From: Umbelopsis ramanniana AG
Lineage: Eukaryota; Mucoromycota; Umbelopsidomycetes; Umbelopsidales; Umbelopsidaceae
Assembly: GCF_025399195.1 (NCBI RefSeq)
Contig: NW_026252088.1
Coordinates: 682,001 to 746,000, forward strand
DNA: 64,000 bases
Reading direction: 5' to 3'
The first letter of the stretch is position 1. Each line of letters opens with the position of its first letter. This document shows positions 1 through 11,628 of the stretch, in pieces. The notes under the pieces are model-generated. The model worked only from the letters and a program-made list of their open reading frames with translations, was not told where the DNA came from and did no database searches. The translations under genes and the position numbers were made by a program.

Positions 1-1325
1 CAAGCGAGCAAAATTGTGGATAAGGCGAAAGACCGTTCAAACGACCGAAAATCCAGGCACCCAAACCGTGCCCTGAGCGTAAAGTCATCTTCGGCCGCAT
101 CGACTTCTGAACAACCCCCACTACCCAGTAAAAGAAATTTTGCAGATACCACTTTTCAAGCAGTACCGCCCAATCTGAAACCGAGTCGAAGTCAAAAAAC
201 GAATAAAAAAGGTGTAGTAATCGACCAGGAAGACTTCAAAGAGATAGATCGATCGCAACGCCAGGTTAGTAATCTGCAAGCTTATTTTGTACATACCCGT
301 AATACGGAACGTGGGGACAGTCAGTTCCACACGGACCAACTACGACGAACAAGTTCAGAGAGAAAAAAGCATCTGCACCCTTGCATATTCACCATTGTAA
401 TTTCCAATAGCATTATGTTTTGAAAAGCATACGAAAGACGAATCACTGGGTACCTTACACTCGTGACGGAGTTATTCTCGACATTGGCACTGGACATGGC
501 GATTGGGCCTACGAAGTGGCGTCAACTTATCCTAAATCTCAAATCATTGGCCTGGATCTCAACCCTCCTCATGCGCCTGTCACCATTCAAAACAACTTAA
601 AGTTCAAGCACGTCGATATAACTCAGCGTTGGGACATTGAAGATAACTCTGTCGACTTGTTAGTATTTCAATCTGAATGTCGGCCCGGTATCCCGAGTGC
701 TAATGGTCGATATTTTTCCTGACGTTAATTTCATTTCATAGCGTGTTCCAACGTGATATGAATAGGGTGTTACTGAAATCAGATTGGGACCATATTTTAC
801 GTGAAATGTATCGAGTTACGCAACCAGGTGGCGTCTTAGAAATTTTAGAATCAGGTAAGTAAATTGGTTGTACCACTTGATATAAAAATGGAAGACGTGG
901 ACAAATCAAGACCCCCTAGAGTAATTGATCGTTTCACAACAGACTTATTCCATCACAATTCTGGGCCAGTACAGGCGCATGCTGACGAGTTTTACAAAGC
1001 TCAGTGCGAGCATATTGGAAGGGACTGCACCTTGGCCGATCATTTGGCGGCTGACCTTACCAACATTGGGTTTATCAATGTGCAACAGAAATCGCTGGAT
1101 ATCCCGGTAGGGGAATGGCCTAGTGACCCCAATCTAAAACAAATTGGGTTCAATAACCTTGAGCTACAAAGATCGAAACTGCGATCGCTGCGATCCGCTT
1201 ATGTGGAAGGGATGGGATTATCAGCAGACGATTACGACGCCGCTAGCAAACTGATCTTATCAGAGTACGAGGAGTACCAGGGTTATACCAAGTGGGTATG
1301 CTGGACCGCTCAGAAGCCTTCATAA
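1..1325 (+). CDS. SAM-dependent methyltransferase, 5' partial
   Basis: Class I (Rossmann-fold) methyltransferase of unknown substrate. The reading frame is open from base 1, so the start codon lies left of the window. Exons read by eye are 1-264, 411-658, 742-854 and 895-1325; together they stay in frame (1056 nt including the stop). The SAM-binding motif I, VILDIGTGHGDWAYEVA, lies in exon 2, followed by the acidic motif GLDLN. Joining exons 2 and 3 gives VDFVFQRDMNRV and then YRVTQPGGVLEILES, the usual post-motif region of the large fungal family of orphan methyltransferases. The N-terminal 80 residues are basic and Ser-rich and look disordered. The last intron (855-894) is only about 40 nt. 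The substrate could be protein, lipid or small molecule; nothing nearby decides it. Confidence 0.85.
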
Positions 1326-2210
1326 ACGACGAAGTCTCTCATTGCTCTATGTACAGAACAGTACGTTGTTAGCAACCCCATTTTTAAATTTTATCCATAG
1401 AATCTAGAATGCCTGCCGTTAAACCCCCTCCCTCCCCCACCATAATTATTTAACCCCTTTGTTTCCTTTGACGTTTCATATTAACTTGTAATTAGCAAGC
1501 AAAAGAATATATCAAATTTAATAACCCATATCATAAAAAGTTCAAAAATGTACTGTTGAGGATACGAATAATGTGGTATAGAGGTTGGATACTGTAATTA
1601 CAAATGAAAAAATCATCAGATAGGATATAATGGCAAAACGACATGAGGAAAGAAAAACTTGAGTGATTAAGGAAAAAAAAGATAATGGTGAAAAATAAAA
1701 AAAAAATAAAAAGGTTTAAAGGGTATTAATGAGAAGGTATAGTGAGCGACATATTGTTATAAAAAGCAAAAAGTACTGCGGTGCAATGCCGCAGACCCGG
1801 AAGGGATGTTATCCGGTCTATAAAGGTATAGGTGCAATTTTTTTGTTGGAGTTTTTTCTTTTTGTTTGGGTAGCGTATGAGGGTCTATGGTTGCGAGATA
1901 TATCCGGTATATCTTGCGGTTCCTTACGGCAGAACGGCGCCACGGGTGAGCTGATCTAAGTCATATCTTTCAGAAAAAACTTTCAAGTCGTGCACAGCAC
2001 CAACTTCAAAGATTCAACTGAAAGAAAAACGTCGTCTATGTGGCTGTTGTCCATGTTTGCCGTAGTTCTATTGTGTGAGATGTATGCGAGATTCGCATAC
2101 AGTTTTTTATGTTGTGATTTTTTTTTGGTTGTTTTGAATTTTTCCATTAGAGAATCTTAATTGTTTGAGTAGTTGGGTTTTTTGTTTTCGATGAACTTTT
2201 AGCTTGGAGT
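1326..2210. other. Convergent intergenic region with a hairpin cluster
   Basis: This A/T-rich spacer separates the 3' ends of the methyltransferase and the Ste20-like kinase. It has long A and T runs and no convincing coding potential. It contains several perfect or near-perfect stem-loops: 1776-1781 with 1789-1794, 1793-1800 with 1813-1819 (one bulged base), 1896-1902 with 1908-1914, and 2081-2089 with 2093-2101. The last one is followed directly by six T residues (2103-2108). A structured RNA or shared 3'-end signals are both possible. Confidence 0.5.
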
Positions 2211-3888
2211 TTAAGGCAACACCTGGTACAAGAAGTTGGTGAACTGATCAGGAGTTGAGGTTCTCAACAGGTTGCTTTGGATATGAGCGTCGATTTCCTA
2301 CAGGAGAAGCACATGGGTTAATTATCAATGGGCAAAATGTCAAAGACAATGGATGGTGAATACATACCAGAATGACATCACGAGCAGAAGGTCTGGTGCG
2401 AGGATCTTCATCCAACAACCAAGCGACAAGGCCACGCATGTACATGCTTGGATAGCTGTAGGTGAAGGTTGGGCTGGGTTCTGTCAAGACAGTTTCAAAC
2501 AGCTCGTATTCATCCTTGATGCGATAATGGGGAGGGACTCTGTCCATCATCTCAATGATGGTAATACCGAGCGACCACATATCAATGGTTTCATCGTAGT
2601 ATTGCTCACGAATGACTTCTGGAGCCATCCACTTTGCAGTGCCAAGACGATCGCAATTACGACGGTTAGACCGAGTTGCAAGGCCAAAATCAGCTAAAAA
2701 TGCAAAGTGAGATGATTTAGTATCAATGGGCGTTAAAATGCAGTGGTGTTGTACAAGTCTAATTACCTAGCTTAACTTCACCATTCCAGCCAATAAGAAG
2801 GTTTTCACACTTAATATCGCGGTGAATGTAACCTTTGCTGTGCAGGTAATACAGTGCTTTCAAAGTCTCGCCGGCAATGTAGACAGTGAAATCCTCAGGA
2901 ATACCACGTTGGCAAAGGACAGCGAAGACCGAGCACTTCATGAGATCCATAGTCATCCAAACATCGTCACGCCAGACAAAGGCCTCTCGTAGACGGATGA
3001 GGTTAGCATGCCCAGAGGACATGATACGAAGCTCTCTTAGGATGGCAGCACGATATTCCTTGTCGGGGTCCAATCGGCATCGCTTGATAGCCACTCTCAA
3101 GCTCCGCTTTTGACAGTGAGTAGCCTTCAGAACTGAGCCATTGACTCCAGTACCAATCTCAGAAAAATTGGTATACATGGCCTTGGGATTGGTCACAGTG
3201 GGTACTCGAACCTTGGGAAGAGACTTGCGAATGGCACGCTGGAATTCATTCTCAGAACGAACAAGAGGTGGTAAGGCGGGAATGTCTGCATGTGGATTAG
3301 GGGGCAGCCAGGGACGTCGAGATATGCATTTTGCCGCATTGGGTTCACGTAGGGTGAGGGTGGTTTCTGACGCAGTAGGAAGTTCCGGTCGCAGAAATGC
3401 TTTGCCCAGAATATCAGGAATTTCGCAGACGCCAGGGGCTCTCCAAATTTCCTACATAGCATAGCTTGGGCGTTAGTATGAAATTTTTTAGACTGGGAAT
3501 TTTTCACTCTAAGTGATATTTGGCTTACCTTGCCACGGCTATTTAGTGACATTTGAGATGCTACGGTTCGAATGGTTTTGGTTGAAGAATAGCAACTGTA
3601 TTGACTGGATCGTCGAAGCTGTCCGGTAGACCGACGCTTTGACATGGCCGATGCTCTGTTCAAGGCATCTTGTGAAGAGCACACTTCTGGAAACGATTTC
3701 GATTGCTTCAAGGTATTGACAACTGAATGTTTCAGCAGTTCCTAACAAAAGTGCCAGAAAAGCGTTAGCTAAATGATTTTCGTAGCATAATGTCAAAAAG
3801 CGGAATGAATTGGTCAACGCACTCTTTCTTCTCGATCGAATTGATAGCGGTATCGCTGAGTGTTTGCTAGCGCGGTGACACTCTGCAT
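2211..3888 (-). CDS. Ste20/PAK-like serine/threonine protein kinase
   Basis: Protein kinase of the Ste20/PAK group, 458 residues from five exons (3823-3888, 3529-3741, 2767-3451, 2368-2693, 2211-2297; 1377 nt, in frame). All key catalytic elements are present: the glycine loop GTGVNGSV, the VAIK lysine, the helix-C glutamate in ILRELRIM, HRDIKCENLL, ADFGLA (formed across the intron near 2700-2766), LGTAKWMAPE, and DMWSLGITIIEM. The N-terminal 180 residues are basic and Ser-rich. I saw no CRIB/GTPase-binding motif there, which argues against a canonical PAK. Signalling in polarity, stress or mating pathways is usual for the family, but no pathway can be assigned here. The start is the first ATG that gives a spliced in-frame N-terminus. 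Confidence 0.88.
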
Positions 3889-4393
3889 CGTATTATTGAG
3901 GGATGACAAGTAAAATAAATCGGCAAAGGAAGAAGAGAAGAGAAATAAAAAATGTAAGAGCAGGGTCTGATTGATATAAATTTTTTGTGCTCTGCTGTGA
4001 TAATAAATTCACCTCACCAAATTTCACGAGCTGCTTTACCAAAATAAAAAAATGACTGGAATTACATGCCCACCAGCGCGTGCACAATGAACTTTGAAGG
4101 CAAGTGGTAATTAACCTCTACCACTTCGCAACCAATCAAACACTTTCTTTTATGATTATACAGTCATATCCAAATATATATACCTTTCCTCCATTCTCCC
4201 GGCATTAACTTTTGCTAAATGCCTCGATCTTCTGAGTCGAAAATCAACACGTGTAATAGCGCGTGGCTTCGAGTATCACTTTCGGCTTTAACAAAAAAGG
4301 ATAACAGGAAGTGGGGTGTGTCGTTATGGAATGAAATGACTCGCTTTGTCATTGCATTTCCAAAACCAACCTCTTTATTACATTTTCAACCAT
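3889..4393. promoter_or_regulatory. Upstream region of the Ste20-like kinase
   Basis: Spacer between the kinase start and the 3' end of the SNAPC3-like gene, both on the minus strand. It carries a CCAAT box at 4132-4136 (about 245 bp upstream of the kinase ATG), the site class bound by HAP/NF-Y complexes. No reading frame here looks genuine. Confidence 0.4.
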
Positions 4394-6702
4394 TTACAGT
4401 GCGTAGGTGCGAACTTCGTGGTCCCACAGTTTTTTCCCTTGTTTGTCATAGTGAAATGGCACATAACATCGACTGCAAAAGAAACACGGCGAATATCCGC
4501 TCACGACATCGTTCAAAGTGACAAACCTGTAGCATTCGGACCGGGGTTTGTTTAGTTAACGTGGCAAATTTCGTTCCGATATTAAAAATTTAGTCGCAAA
4601 GTAGCACTTACTCGGCGGGCCAGTACTGGCACATGTGGCATTTGCTTCTAGCCATTCTACATTGGTAAGTTAAAAGAGGATACGCTGCGGCATCTATTTC
4701 GTCTCGTTGCCCATGTAACCTATTTTGACAAGGTAGTATGAATGACTTTGAGTTCAGGGCATTCCTGGGGAGGAGGTCGCACGACCGACCATGCAATTCC
4801 ACATTGGATATTTTTAGTCACCTACCATATGTCTTTAAAAACGAGAATGTGTTTGCAAACATCTTGATGACAGAACAAGTAAGGATAATTCAACTGTATC
4901 TCCAAATCTTGAAACTTGACCGATTGCATATTTTGCTTGGAAATACCCGCCAAGTGTCGCTGCTTGTATCGTTCATTCTCATTAATCCACTTGATAATAT
5001 CGCTGCGCACAAAAACTAATTACTACCCAGATGGCTATTATTACTTTTTGCGCGGGGATTAATTGTACTTACTCACAAGGATCATCAACACGATTTTTGA
5101 CTTCAGGATGACGAGTATCGGAATAGAAGCATTTGTTGATGAAGAAGTAGCTTGGATATTGTCTTTTTTTAGCCCTTTGCCGCACTACCTCCGTCATGGT
5201 CAATCCGGTATCTCTTGGTTCATTCTGCAGACCTGCTGCACGAGCTTGGCGTACCTGACTGGCCTGGCTCGCTTGACTGGGTGAATCCATCCATATGTCA
5301 GAACCACACGTTATGGCATCTCGTAGCGTGGCAAGTGTTTGTGATCCTAGCACGTTGAATTCTTGTAGCTTGCGAGATGGGCGCTTTTCTTGGTATATGG
5401 CCACAGAGAGAACTATTTCATTATCTCTCACTTTGACAAGCTTTTTGCTCACTTTGGTCTGGGAAGCACAACAATATCCAGTCAATTACTTGGGTCCTTA
5501 CCCGGCTTTGCAGCTCATGTTTGTCTCTATAAATATCGTTACTTACCGATAGCGCCCCGCCCTCATCCGCAAGCAGAAAATTTGGTTGTAGTGCTTGTGA
5601 TCCACTCACACTTAATCTGTTGGAAGGGCTAGATGCACATGATTTCGGTTTGCATGAGTCAATTGAAAATCATCATCCCCCACAACATAGTATGAGTTTC
5701 CACTTACTTCAAAGTCGTCAGTACGCTGGTGTCCAGTAGATTTGCCATTTCCAGATACCGTGTTTCTAGTGTCGTTTTGGCAATACGAGGGTCGTCTGGT
5801 GGAGCTTCCAGACTATTGCCTTCTGCCTCTCCGTCCGATTGATCACCTTCATTTACTTCCTCCTGCTCAATTTCAGATTCATCCTCACTAGTAGTGCGGT
5901 CATCATCTTGATTCGGAGTGTCGGCTGGAGCCACATATGTAATGGGTCTGGAAGAGGTCGGTGGTAAAGCCAATGGGGTTGCCGATGCACTTGGGGATTC
6001 TATTTCTACATTCAAAGGAGTGACGCTTTCAGAATCAAGTTCACTTAATGGATATGGGGAGTTTTCAAGTATGTTGCTAGGCATGTCGGCATCGTTTACA
6101 CTTGCAGATTCATTGCTGTGATTATCACTTTCATTGGACTGTAGCCTGGCTTTTTTTGCGTTGAATAGGATAGCCGGCATCCTATTGCTGGCGAGGTATT
6201 GTCGTTTTTTCGGCACATGCGGATCTTGAATGTCTTTGACTTCATCTTCTTCGTCTAGCAATCTTCCAGGCATAACATCCTTTGCTTGCGATTTTCGTAT
6301 GCTTTTCTTCTTTGTATCTGTTTCTGGATTGACATCTATACTTGTTTCCTCTTTAGCGTCGTCTTTGACGGACGCGGACCTTGATTTCTTTTTATCGCGT
6401 GGAGGTGGACCTTGGCTCTCATGATAGACTCGTAAGAGTGAAAACAGAGTTGGATCGCAGAAAAACTCTGAAGAGGGTTTGAGATCGTCGGGTATTCTGT
6501 CCGCTTACGCTGTCAGTTCTATGCATGTCGGTGGTTGCAAGCTGTATGAATCTACTTACTTAGTTTTCCCTTTTGAAGTGGCTGATCTTGACCGCTGCAG
6601 TTGGAGCCGATCAAAGGTAGCCTTCCTCAAATCGATAAGTTCGTTACGCATTTCTTCAACATTAATAAGTTTGGAGCCTCCCTCATAGTTTTTGACCTCC
6701 AT
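4394..6702 (-). CDS. snRNA-activating protein complex subunit 3 (SNAPC3) homologue
   Basis: Likely subunit of the complex that binds proximal sequence elements of snRNA promoters. The conserved C-terminal half is assembled from several exons: PSYFFINKCFYSDTRHP, then VKFQDLEIQLNYPYLFCHQ and CKHILVFKDIW, then a Cys-rich end with CHMCQYWPAE joined across an intron to FVTLNDV, PCFFCSRCYVPFHYDKQGKK and a short tail ending YAL. The Cys/His spacing matches the zinc-binding end of SNAPC3. The N-terminal half is long, acidic and low-complexity (rich in S, E, D) with one Lys-rich patch. The start ATG (6700-6702) begins MEVKNYEGG and is spliced to the rest at an AA|A codon. Family assignment is strong; exact edges of the middle exons are less certain. 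Confidence 0.85.
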
Positions 6703-6811
6703 TTCAATCGATCATTGGAGTCCAACTCGGTTTGAATTCTTATCACGTTGCGAAATTTTTGAAAGTCGAAAACCCGTCAGGTCCGCAGTCTCTTGCACCT
6801 TTCTGTCAAAA

Positions 6812-7688
6812 ATGTCTATTTTAACAGAAAAGAAACAGCTAACTCTTATATTTGTGTTGGATGAATCAAATAAAAAGGTAGAAAAACGATTTTAATATAG
6901 TTATGAGAAACGGATCTTCATGGACGCTCAAATATGTTGTATAGATTTTACTCGGGATGAAAAAAAGAGGTTTCGGGCATGGCAAATTCAACGGTAAGTA
7001 ACCTTTGCATATTTTCCATGGTACCTGAGAATCACATCACTTATCCCGATTATGATTTACACCAGGATTTGGAGGCAAGGTAGAGGAAGGTGAAACCATT
7101 CTTCAAGGAGCACATCGTGAGCTCGAGGAAGAGGCGTTTGTAACCACACCAGAGCTGCATCGGGTCGGCCTGCTATTGTTTACGTTCGAAAACGATCCAA
7201 AAGCACTCGAAGTTCATGTCTTTTTAACAAAAACGTATAACGGGGAGCCAAAGGAGTACGTACCTTTCGTTTCATCATGAAATAAGTTACTAAGCTGATA
7301 CTCATCCCTCATGTCTCCAGATCAGAGGAAATGAGGCCCGAATGGTTCTCCTATGATGCAATTCCATTTGACACAATGTGGGCCGACGACAAATATTGGT
7401 TACCAATTCTGCTCCAAGGCAAGCGTTTTGTAGGAAGGTTTGACTTAAAACAGGTATGTTTACTTTTGACAGTTGAAGAAATGACAATGAACACTTTTTA
7501 TTTAACAGCTGACATTCGATGAAACAGGATCAAAGTACTATTATCAAAGAGGAGCTGAAGGCGATCGATACAGAGTTGCCTTCCGAATGGGAATTATAGA
7601 CCATTGGCCATCATCATTCTATAGAACTCAGCTGCAATTATTGTCAAATAATGGTGCTTTCACTTCTCGTGGATTTTGGGACGATTAG
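6812..7688 (+). CDS. MTH1/NUDT1-type Nudix hydrolase (8-oxo-dGTPase)
   Basis: Sanitises oxidised purine nucleotides so they are not built into DNA. Exons 6812-6877, 6945-6993, 7066-7255, 7321-7453 and 7509-7688 sum to 618 nt (205 residues). The Nudix box is complete: [20 protein letters not shown] (G-x5-E-x7-REUxEE-x2-G type). The flanking [21 protein letters not shown] and [18 protein letters not shown] are hallmarks of NUDT1 and include the residues that read 8-oxo-purines. The protein is about 50 residues longer than human NUDT1 because of a C-terminal extension after LTFDETG that does not look like Nudix sequence. Its TAG stop overlaps the stop codon of the convergent URC4 gene. Confidence 0.93.
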
Positions 7689-9301
7689 AAAATAGTTCCA
7701 TCGCTCTGTCACGTAAAATGGATAAATTGGCTTTAGAATTTGTAGAAACAGAATAAGATTGTATACATCGTATAAATTACCTCTATCAAGATTGGCGGGT
7801 CACTAGACGGTCTCTTTTCCGCAGCTATAACGCGTCCAGCCTTCATTGCAACATTAGTATGGATAGTCAGATAGATAGTGCACGTAGTAACTTATGGAAT
7901 GACTTACACTCCATGTGCCACCTTCTAGAACCTGAGCCAATGTCAACGTCTGCTTGTCCAATTTATAAATTTTTCGAAGTTCATCGGCAATCAAATCAAG
8001 GTAGATCACCGTCAGTGCTCTCCACTCAACTATGGCCGGATCGCCCCCCTCAAACATCGGTAAATGTGTTCCACCAACAGTAACCCCCTTTTCTCTGCAG
8101 CGAGTAATTCCACGGTCGTACGTATCAGGCTTCAAAGTCAACAGGCCGAGATCGACAAGTAATCCGCCTGAATATAGAATAATCGTTAAAGCTGCATGAA
8201 GTTGCGACTCTTTCAAACCGACATCCACTTACCATTCCTGTACTCTGGTAAACCAGTCAAATACTCTTTCCCGTCAAAAGTGGCACCTAAGCCATGCTCA
8301 ATAGCTTCCAGCAAAGAATACGTTAGCCATTGCGAAAGCTTGTGGAAAGGAACCCAGTGGTCAGTAGAATCTGGGGGTGCAGAAGCGGACTTGATAGCAT
8401 CACATGGCCAAACATCGCCAAGCTGGACGCCGTTGAGTTTAAGTCTTGCAGGCCACATCTCTCCGAGAGACATGATACCGCTCCACAACACAGGGACTTG
8501 AACAATAGGATGGCCGCTGTCGCGGCCCTTGGTTGTGTCATGATTCAAAAGATAGTCAATAAGGTTTCCTGGTCGAGCAGCCACCGCACTGGATGACGAT
8601 GGGAAAAACACCGTCTGCTCTGATATCGCCTTTCCTAAACGATTCAGTAGACCTGCTCTACCAGTGATGCCAACCATGGGATTTTCTTTGCTGACTTGAA
8701 AACCGCTGGAAACGTCTTCCGTCTTTAGTTCTTGCAATCTGTCAACTTTGAAATGGGTTCAGTATTCATACACGTCTCTGCTCGGCCAAACAAGGTTTTC
8801 TGGCGGTCACTTACCATCAACACGATGCGGGTATCTGGAAGGGTCATTGGAGAACAAACCGGATTTGAACATATTGTATGAGGCGACTCCTAACCCTTCA
8901 GATCTTCTGTAAACATCGCCAGTATCTTGGTCTTTATAACTCCATTTCATACCAGCTCCAGCGTCTAGAAGGACTGCAACTAGGAATAGATCTACCAGAC
9001 GACGCGAGCGTTCTTCCGTATCCACGTTCTCCTTTTCCCATTGCTCGATCAAAGCTTGAACGCGACGATGGCCACCAGCATCAAAGTGTCTCCATCTGGA
9101 ATGAGGTGGTATCTTATCGAAGGAGGGATAATTCTTTGCTATGACATCCTTTACGTAATCGACGACAATAGGGAGCTTATCCTCATGGATATCAAAGTGG
9201 TGCAAGTCATTCTTGTGACCCTTACTATATACGAGCTTGCATCTCTCGCGTATAGAAGGAAGAGATCGAAGGTAGTCTTCTGGGCTTTGAGATACCGTCA
9301 T
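7685..9301 (-). CDS. URC4-like uracil catabolism protein (DUF1688)
   Basis: Member of the URC4/DUF1688 family, needed in yeasts for the reductive-independent (URC) breakdown of uracil as a nitrogen source; its enzymatic step is not settled. Family signatures seen in order: YLRSLPSIRERC, HSRWRHFDAGGHRR, DLFLVAVLLDAGAGMKW, RRSEGLGVASYNMF, FQVSKENPMVGITGRAGLL, LNGVQLGDVWPC, LLVDLGLL and the C-terminal EGGTWSAGR with the tail ILIESDGTIF formed by the last splice. Exon 1 is 8815-9301 and exon 2 begins at 8730. The frame is open upstream of 9301, but that ATG gives the expected family N-terminus. It is divergent from the V-ATPase proteolipid gene (186 bp between ATGs). Confidence 0.9.
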
Positions 9302-9486
9302 GAAAGGATAGAGAATTGGTTGAAACGTGAGAGAATTTCCTGCGTGATAAGGGGTGCAGGCCCATTGATATAAGAATGGGGGCCGGTCGAACAGATAACG
9401 TGACTTCCGGATTTTCTGTCCAGGCTGGTTTTGGCCCGTCCGCTGTAAATTGCTAACAGCACGCTTGTTTGAAAGCTGCACGCAAC
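9302..9486. promoter_or_regulatory. Short divergent promoter, URC4 / V-ATPase proteolipid
   Basis: Only 185 bp separate the two start codons, so both promoters must lie in this interval or within transcribed leaders. The URC4 reading frame stays open through much of it, which probably reflects a translatable leader by chance rather than coding sequence. Confidence 0.5.
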
Positions 9487-10448
9487 ATGGATCCAACAGT
9501 ATATTGCCCAACATGGGCTCCCTTCTTTGGCTTTGCTGGCGTCTTTGCAGCAGTAAGTTTTAGACGCATACATATTCAATGGAATGAACATGTCAAACTG
9601 AAACTAACCATTCCAATCACCTTTACTATTGATTCAATTGCAGATGGCATTCAGCTGTAAGTAGCAATCTTTGTTACCTTCGTCACACGTAGTAAACACG
9701 ACACATATTACTCGTTGAAGAACTCGTAAAGGACTCCTTTGATACGAATGAATCACTTTGCATCACAAGGGACACACTGATTTTCAACATGCAAATCCAA
9801 CTGACATGGACTTTTTAAAATTCTTTTTCAGCTTTAGGAGCAGCATACGGTACGGCAAGATCAGGTATTGGCATTGCAGGTATTGGACCGTTCCGTCCTG
9901 AGCTTGTCATGAAGGTAGGAATACCCCATTTGATTCGGTCACATCGTAGCCGCTGCAGTTATATTGACGTGTCTCAATGTCCCAGTCTCTTATACCCGTC
10001 GTCATGAGTGGTATTATCGCAGTATATGGACTTGTGGTTGCTGTGTTAATAATAGGACAAAGTAAGATTACTTGTCTTTGTACAATTTGCTCTGCTCAAA
10101 TGGTTTTTAACATTCGTCTCCAGTGTCACCCACCAGCGGCTACTCTTTGTACACGTAAGTTGTAGTACCCTGTCATAACTTCCAAACGATACCGTTTTAC
10201 TCACCTTTTCAATTTCCCTCAGTGGCTTCGTTTCCCTGGCTGCTGGCGTATCTGTCGGTATGGGAGGTCTAGCTGCAGGATACGCGGTCGGCGTGGTTGG
10301 CGACTATTGTGTTCGCGCATATGCAAGAGAAAACCGCATTTTCGTCATCATGGTTTTGATCCTTATTTTCGCTGAAGTCCTCGGTTTGTACGGACTCATT
10401 GTTGCACTTATATTGAACACAAAATCAGATAACACTATCTGTGAATAG
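9487..10448 (+). CDS. V-type ATPase 16 kDa proteolipid subunit (c/c', VMA11-like)
   Basis: Membrane rotor subunit of the vacuolar proton pump, with four predicted transmembrane helices. Six exons (five short introns) give [76 protein letters not shown] and [21 protein letters not shown]. The last block carries the glutamate that binds the transported proton. The motif SGIGIAGIG followed by RPELVMK resembles yeast Vma11 (c') more than Vma3 (c, which has SGVGI then C-rich sequence), so c' is my preferred reading. It is possible that this single gene covers both roles. Confidence 0.93.
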
Positions 10449-11011
10449 TTTAGAGATTCAGTAACTGCCAGTTTAAAAGATTGAAAAAGAAAAAAATTAT
10501 CCCAAGGTTTTCAGTGCAATTGATGTAACCAGTCAGTACATGGCATTATTTGAGCATAAGGTTAACGTGCTATCCATTTATTTCTGATGACGGTGCGGGC
10601 GAGTATAGCGTGCACATGGCAAGCGGATGGTTATTTGTGATATGCAAAGGCAGCTCGTCCGCTCTTCTGAGTACCGTTTCAGATTGCATTTGCATGACCG
10701 AACTGTTGGATATATGGGGCCATGTAGCAGTATATGATGATGACAATGGAGTGAATGGTCTTCCCTCTGGACCCTTAGTTAGCGTTAAATAGGCTCTTCA
10801 TACAAGCTTAACGCAACAATGACGGCATTTCAAATGTGCTTGGCCCTTGGCGCAAATAATCAAGTCAAACCTCAACCAAATAAAGGATAACACTGGATCA
10901 TAATGTCCCTCGCCTATTACTTTCTTTCTTTTATTGTCTTCCTGTGCTTTTTTCGCCTATATTCACTTTTCCGCAAACGAGCCAGACTTAACGCTTTACT
11001 GAAACCACACA
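10449..11011. other. Intergenic region without a recognisable gene
   Basis: Holds the 3' flank of the V-ATPase gene and the promoter of the next gene. A pyrimidine-rich stretch (about 10910-10975) just before the next ATG fits a fungal transcription start region. An 80-codon frame at 10550-10792 has no features of a gene. Confidence 0.4.
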
Positions 11012-11628
11012 ATGAGCAGCTCCGATAACATCCAAGCTTTGAGCACCCAATTCCAATCCCTGCGAAACGTGCAAGGCCATTACATGGGTGGAGATTTCAA
11101 CGAGCAGGTTGATGCTCCCAACGGTGCCAAGCACAACGCCATGAAGGTAATATACCGGTGTCTGTTGTATTTATGTGCACACTTGATGCTCACGCGTTCT
11201 ACTCGGTACGTTTATTAGGCGCTTGGCGAACGTTTTGGAGCCCCCGCAACACCAGCAACGGAAGTTCTTTCGCATCTTGGCAAGCCCGATGAACTAACAC
11301 CCACCCTTCCACACGAGCTTACTTCGCAACATGTTGCAACTATGCCTGGTAAGAGTCTTTTTTCGAATGTTTTCCGAATATCTTGACGATTTTATTGACT
11401 CTGCATTTCTAGGACCTGCCGTACCCGGATCGGAATCAGCTGAAGCTCTCCAAAAGCCATATTATCTTGTATACTATTGGCGCTCCAAGCACGACTACCT
11501 GTGGTTCAAGGTAAGGAATTGGTGGCATAATTCAGATAGTCTTTGTAATATAGCTAATGTCTCGTTGACAGGTCGATCCAGTCAAGGAAACCGTCATCAA
11601 CTCTGACTGGTATCAGGCATTGGACTAA
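11012..11628 (+). CDS. Conserved-looking small protein, function unknown
   Basis: Four exons with clean splice sites; the first two boundaries are 11012-11146 and the acceptor at 11218/11219. They give a protein of about 140 residues beginning MSSSDNIQALSTQFQSLRNV and ending INSDWYQALD. There is no signal peptide or membrane segment. Features are a Pro-rich middle and an aromatic patch, KPYYLVYYWRSKHDYLWFKV, near the C-terminus. The consistent frame across three introns makes it a real gene. I do not recognise the family. Confidence 0.75.

Noticed and set aside
1776-1819. Possible SRP RNA helix 8 (CCC-GGAA-GGG hairpin)
   Set aside because: The tetraloop fits, but the conserved AGCA of the symmetric loop is absent and the Alu-domain motifs are not found.
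1729-1959. 76-codon frame in the convergent spacer
   Set aside because: Lies across the hairpin cluster, has no splice partners, and its protein resembles nothing known.
10550-10792. 80-codon frame downstream of the V-ATPase gene
   Set aside because: No splice sites, no domain, and no upstream promoter features.
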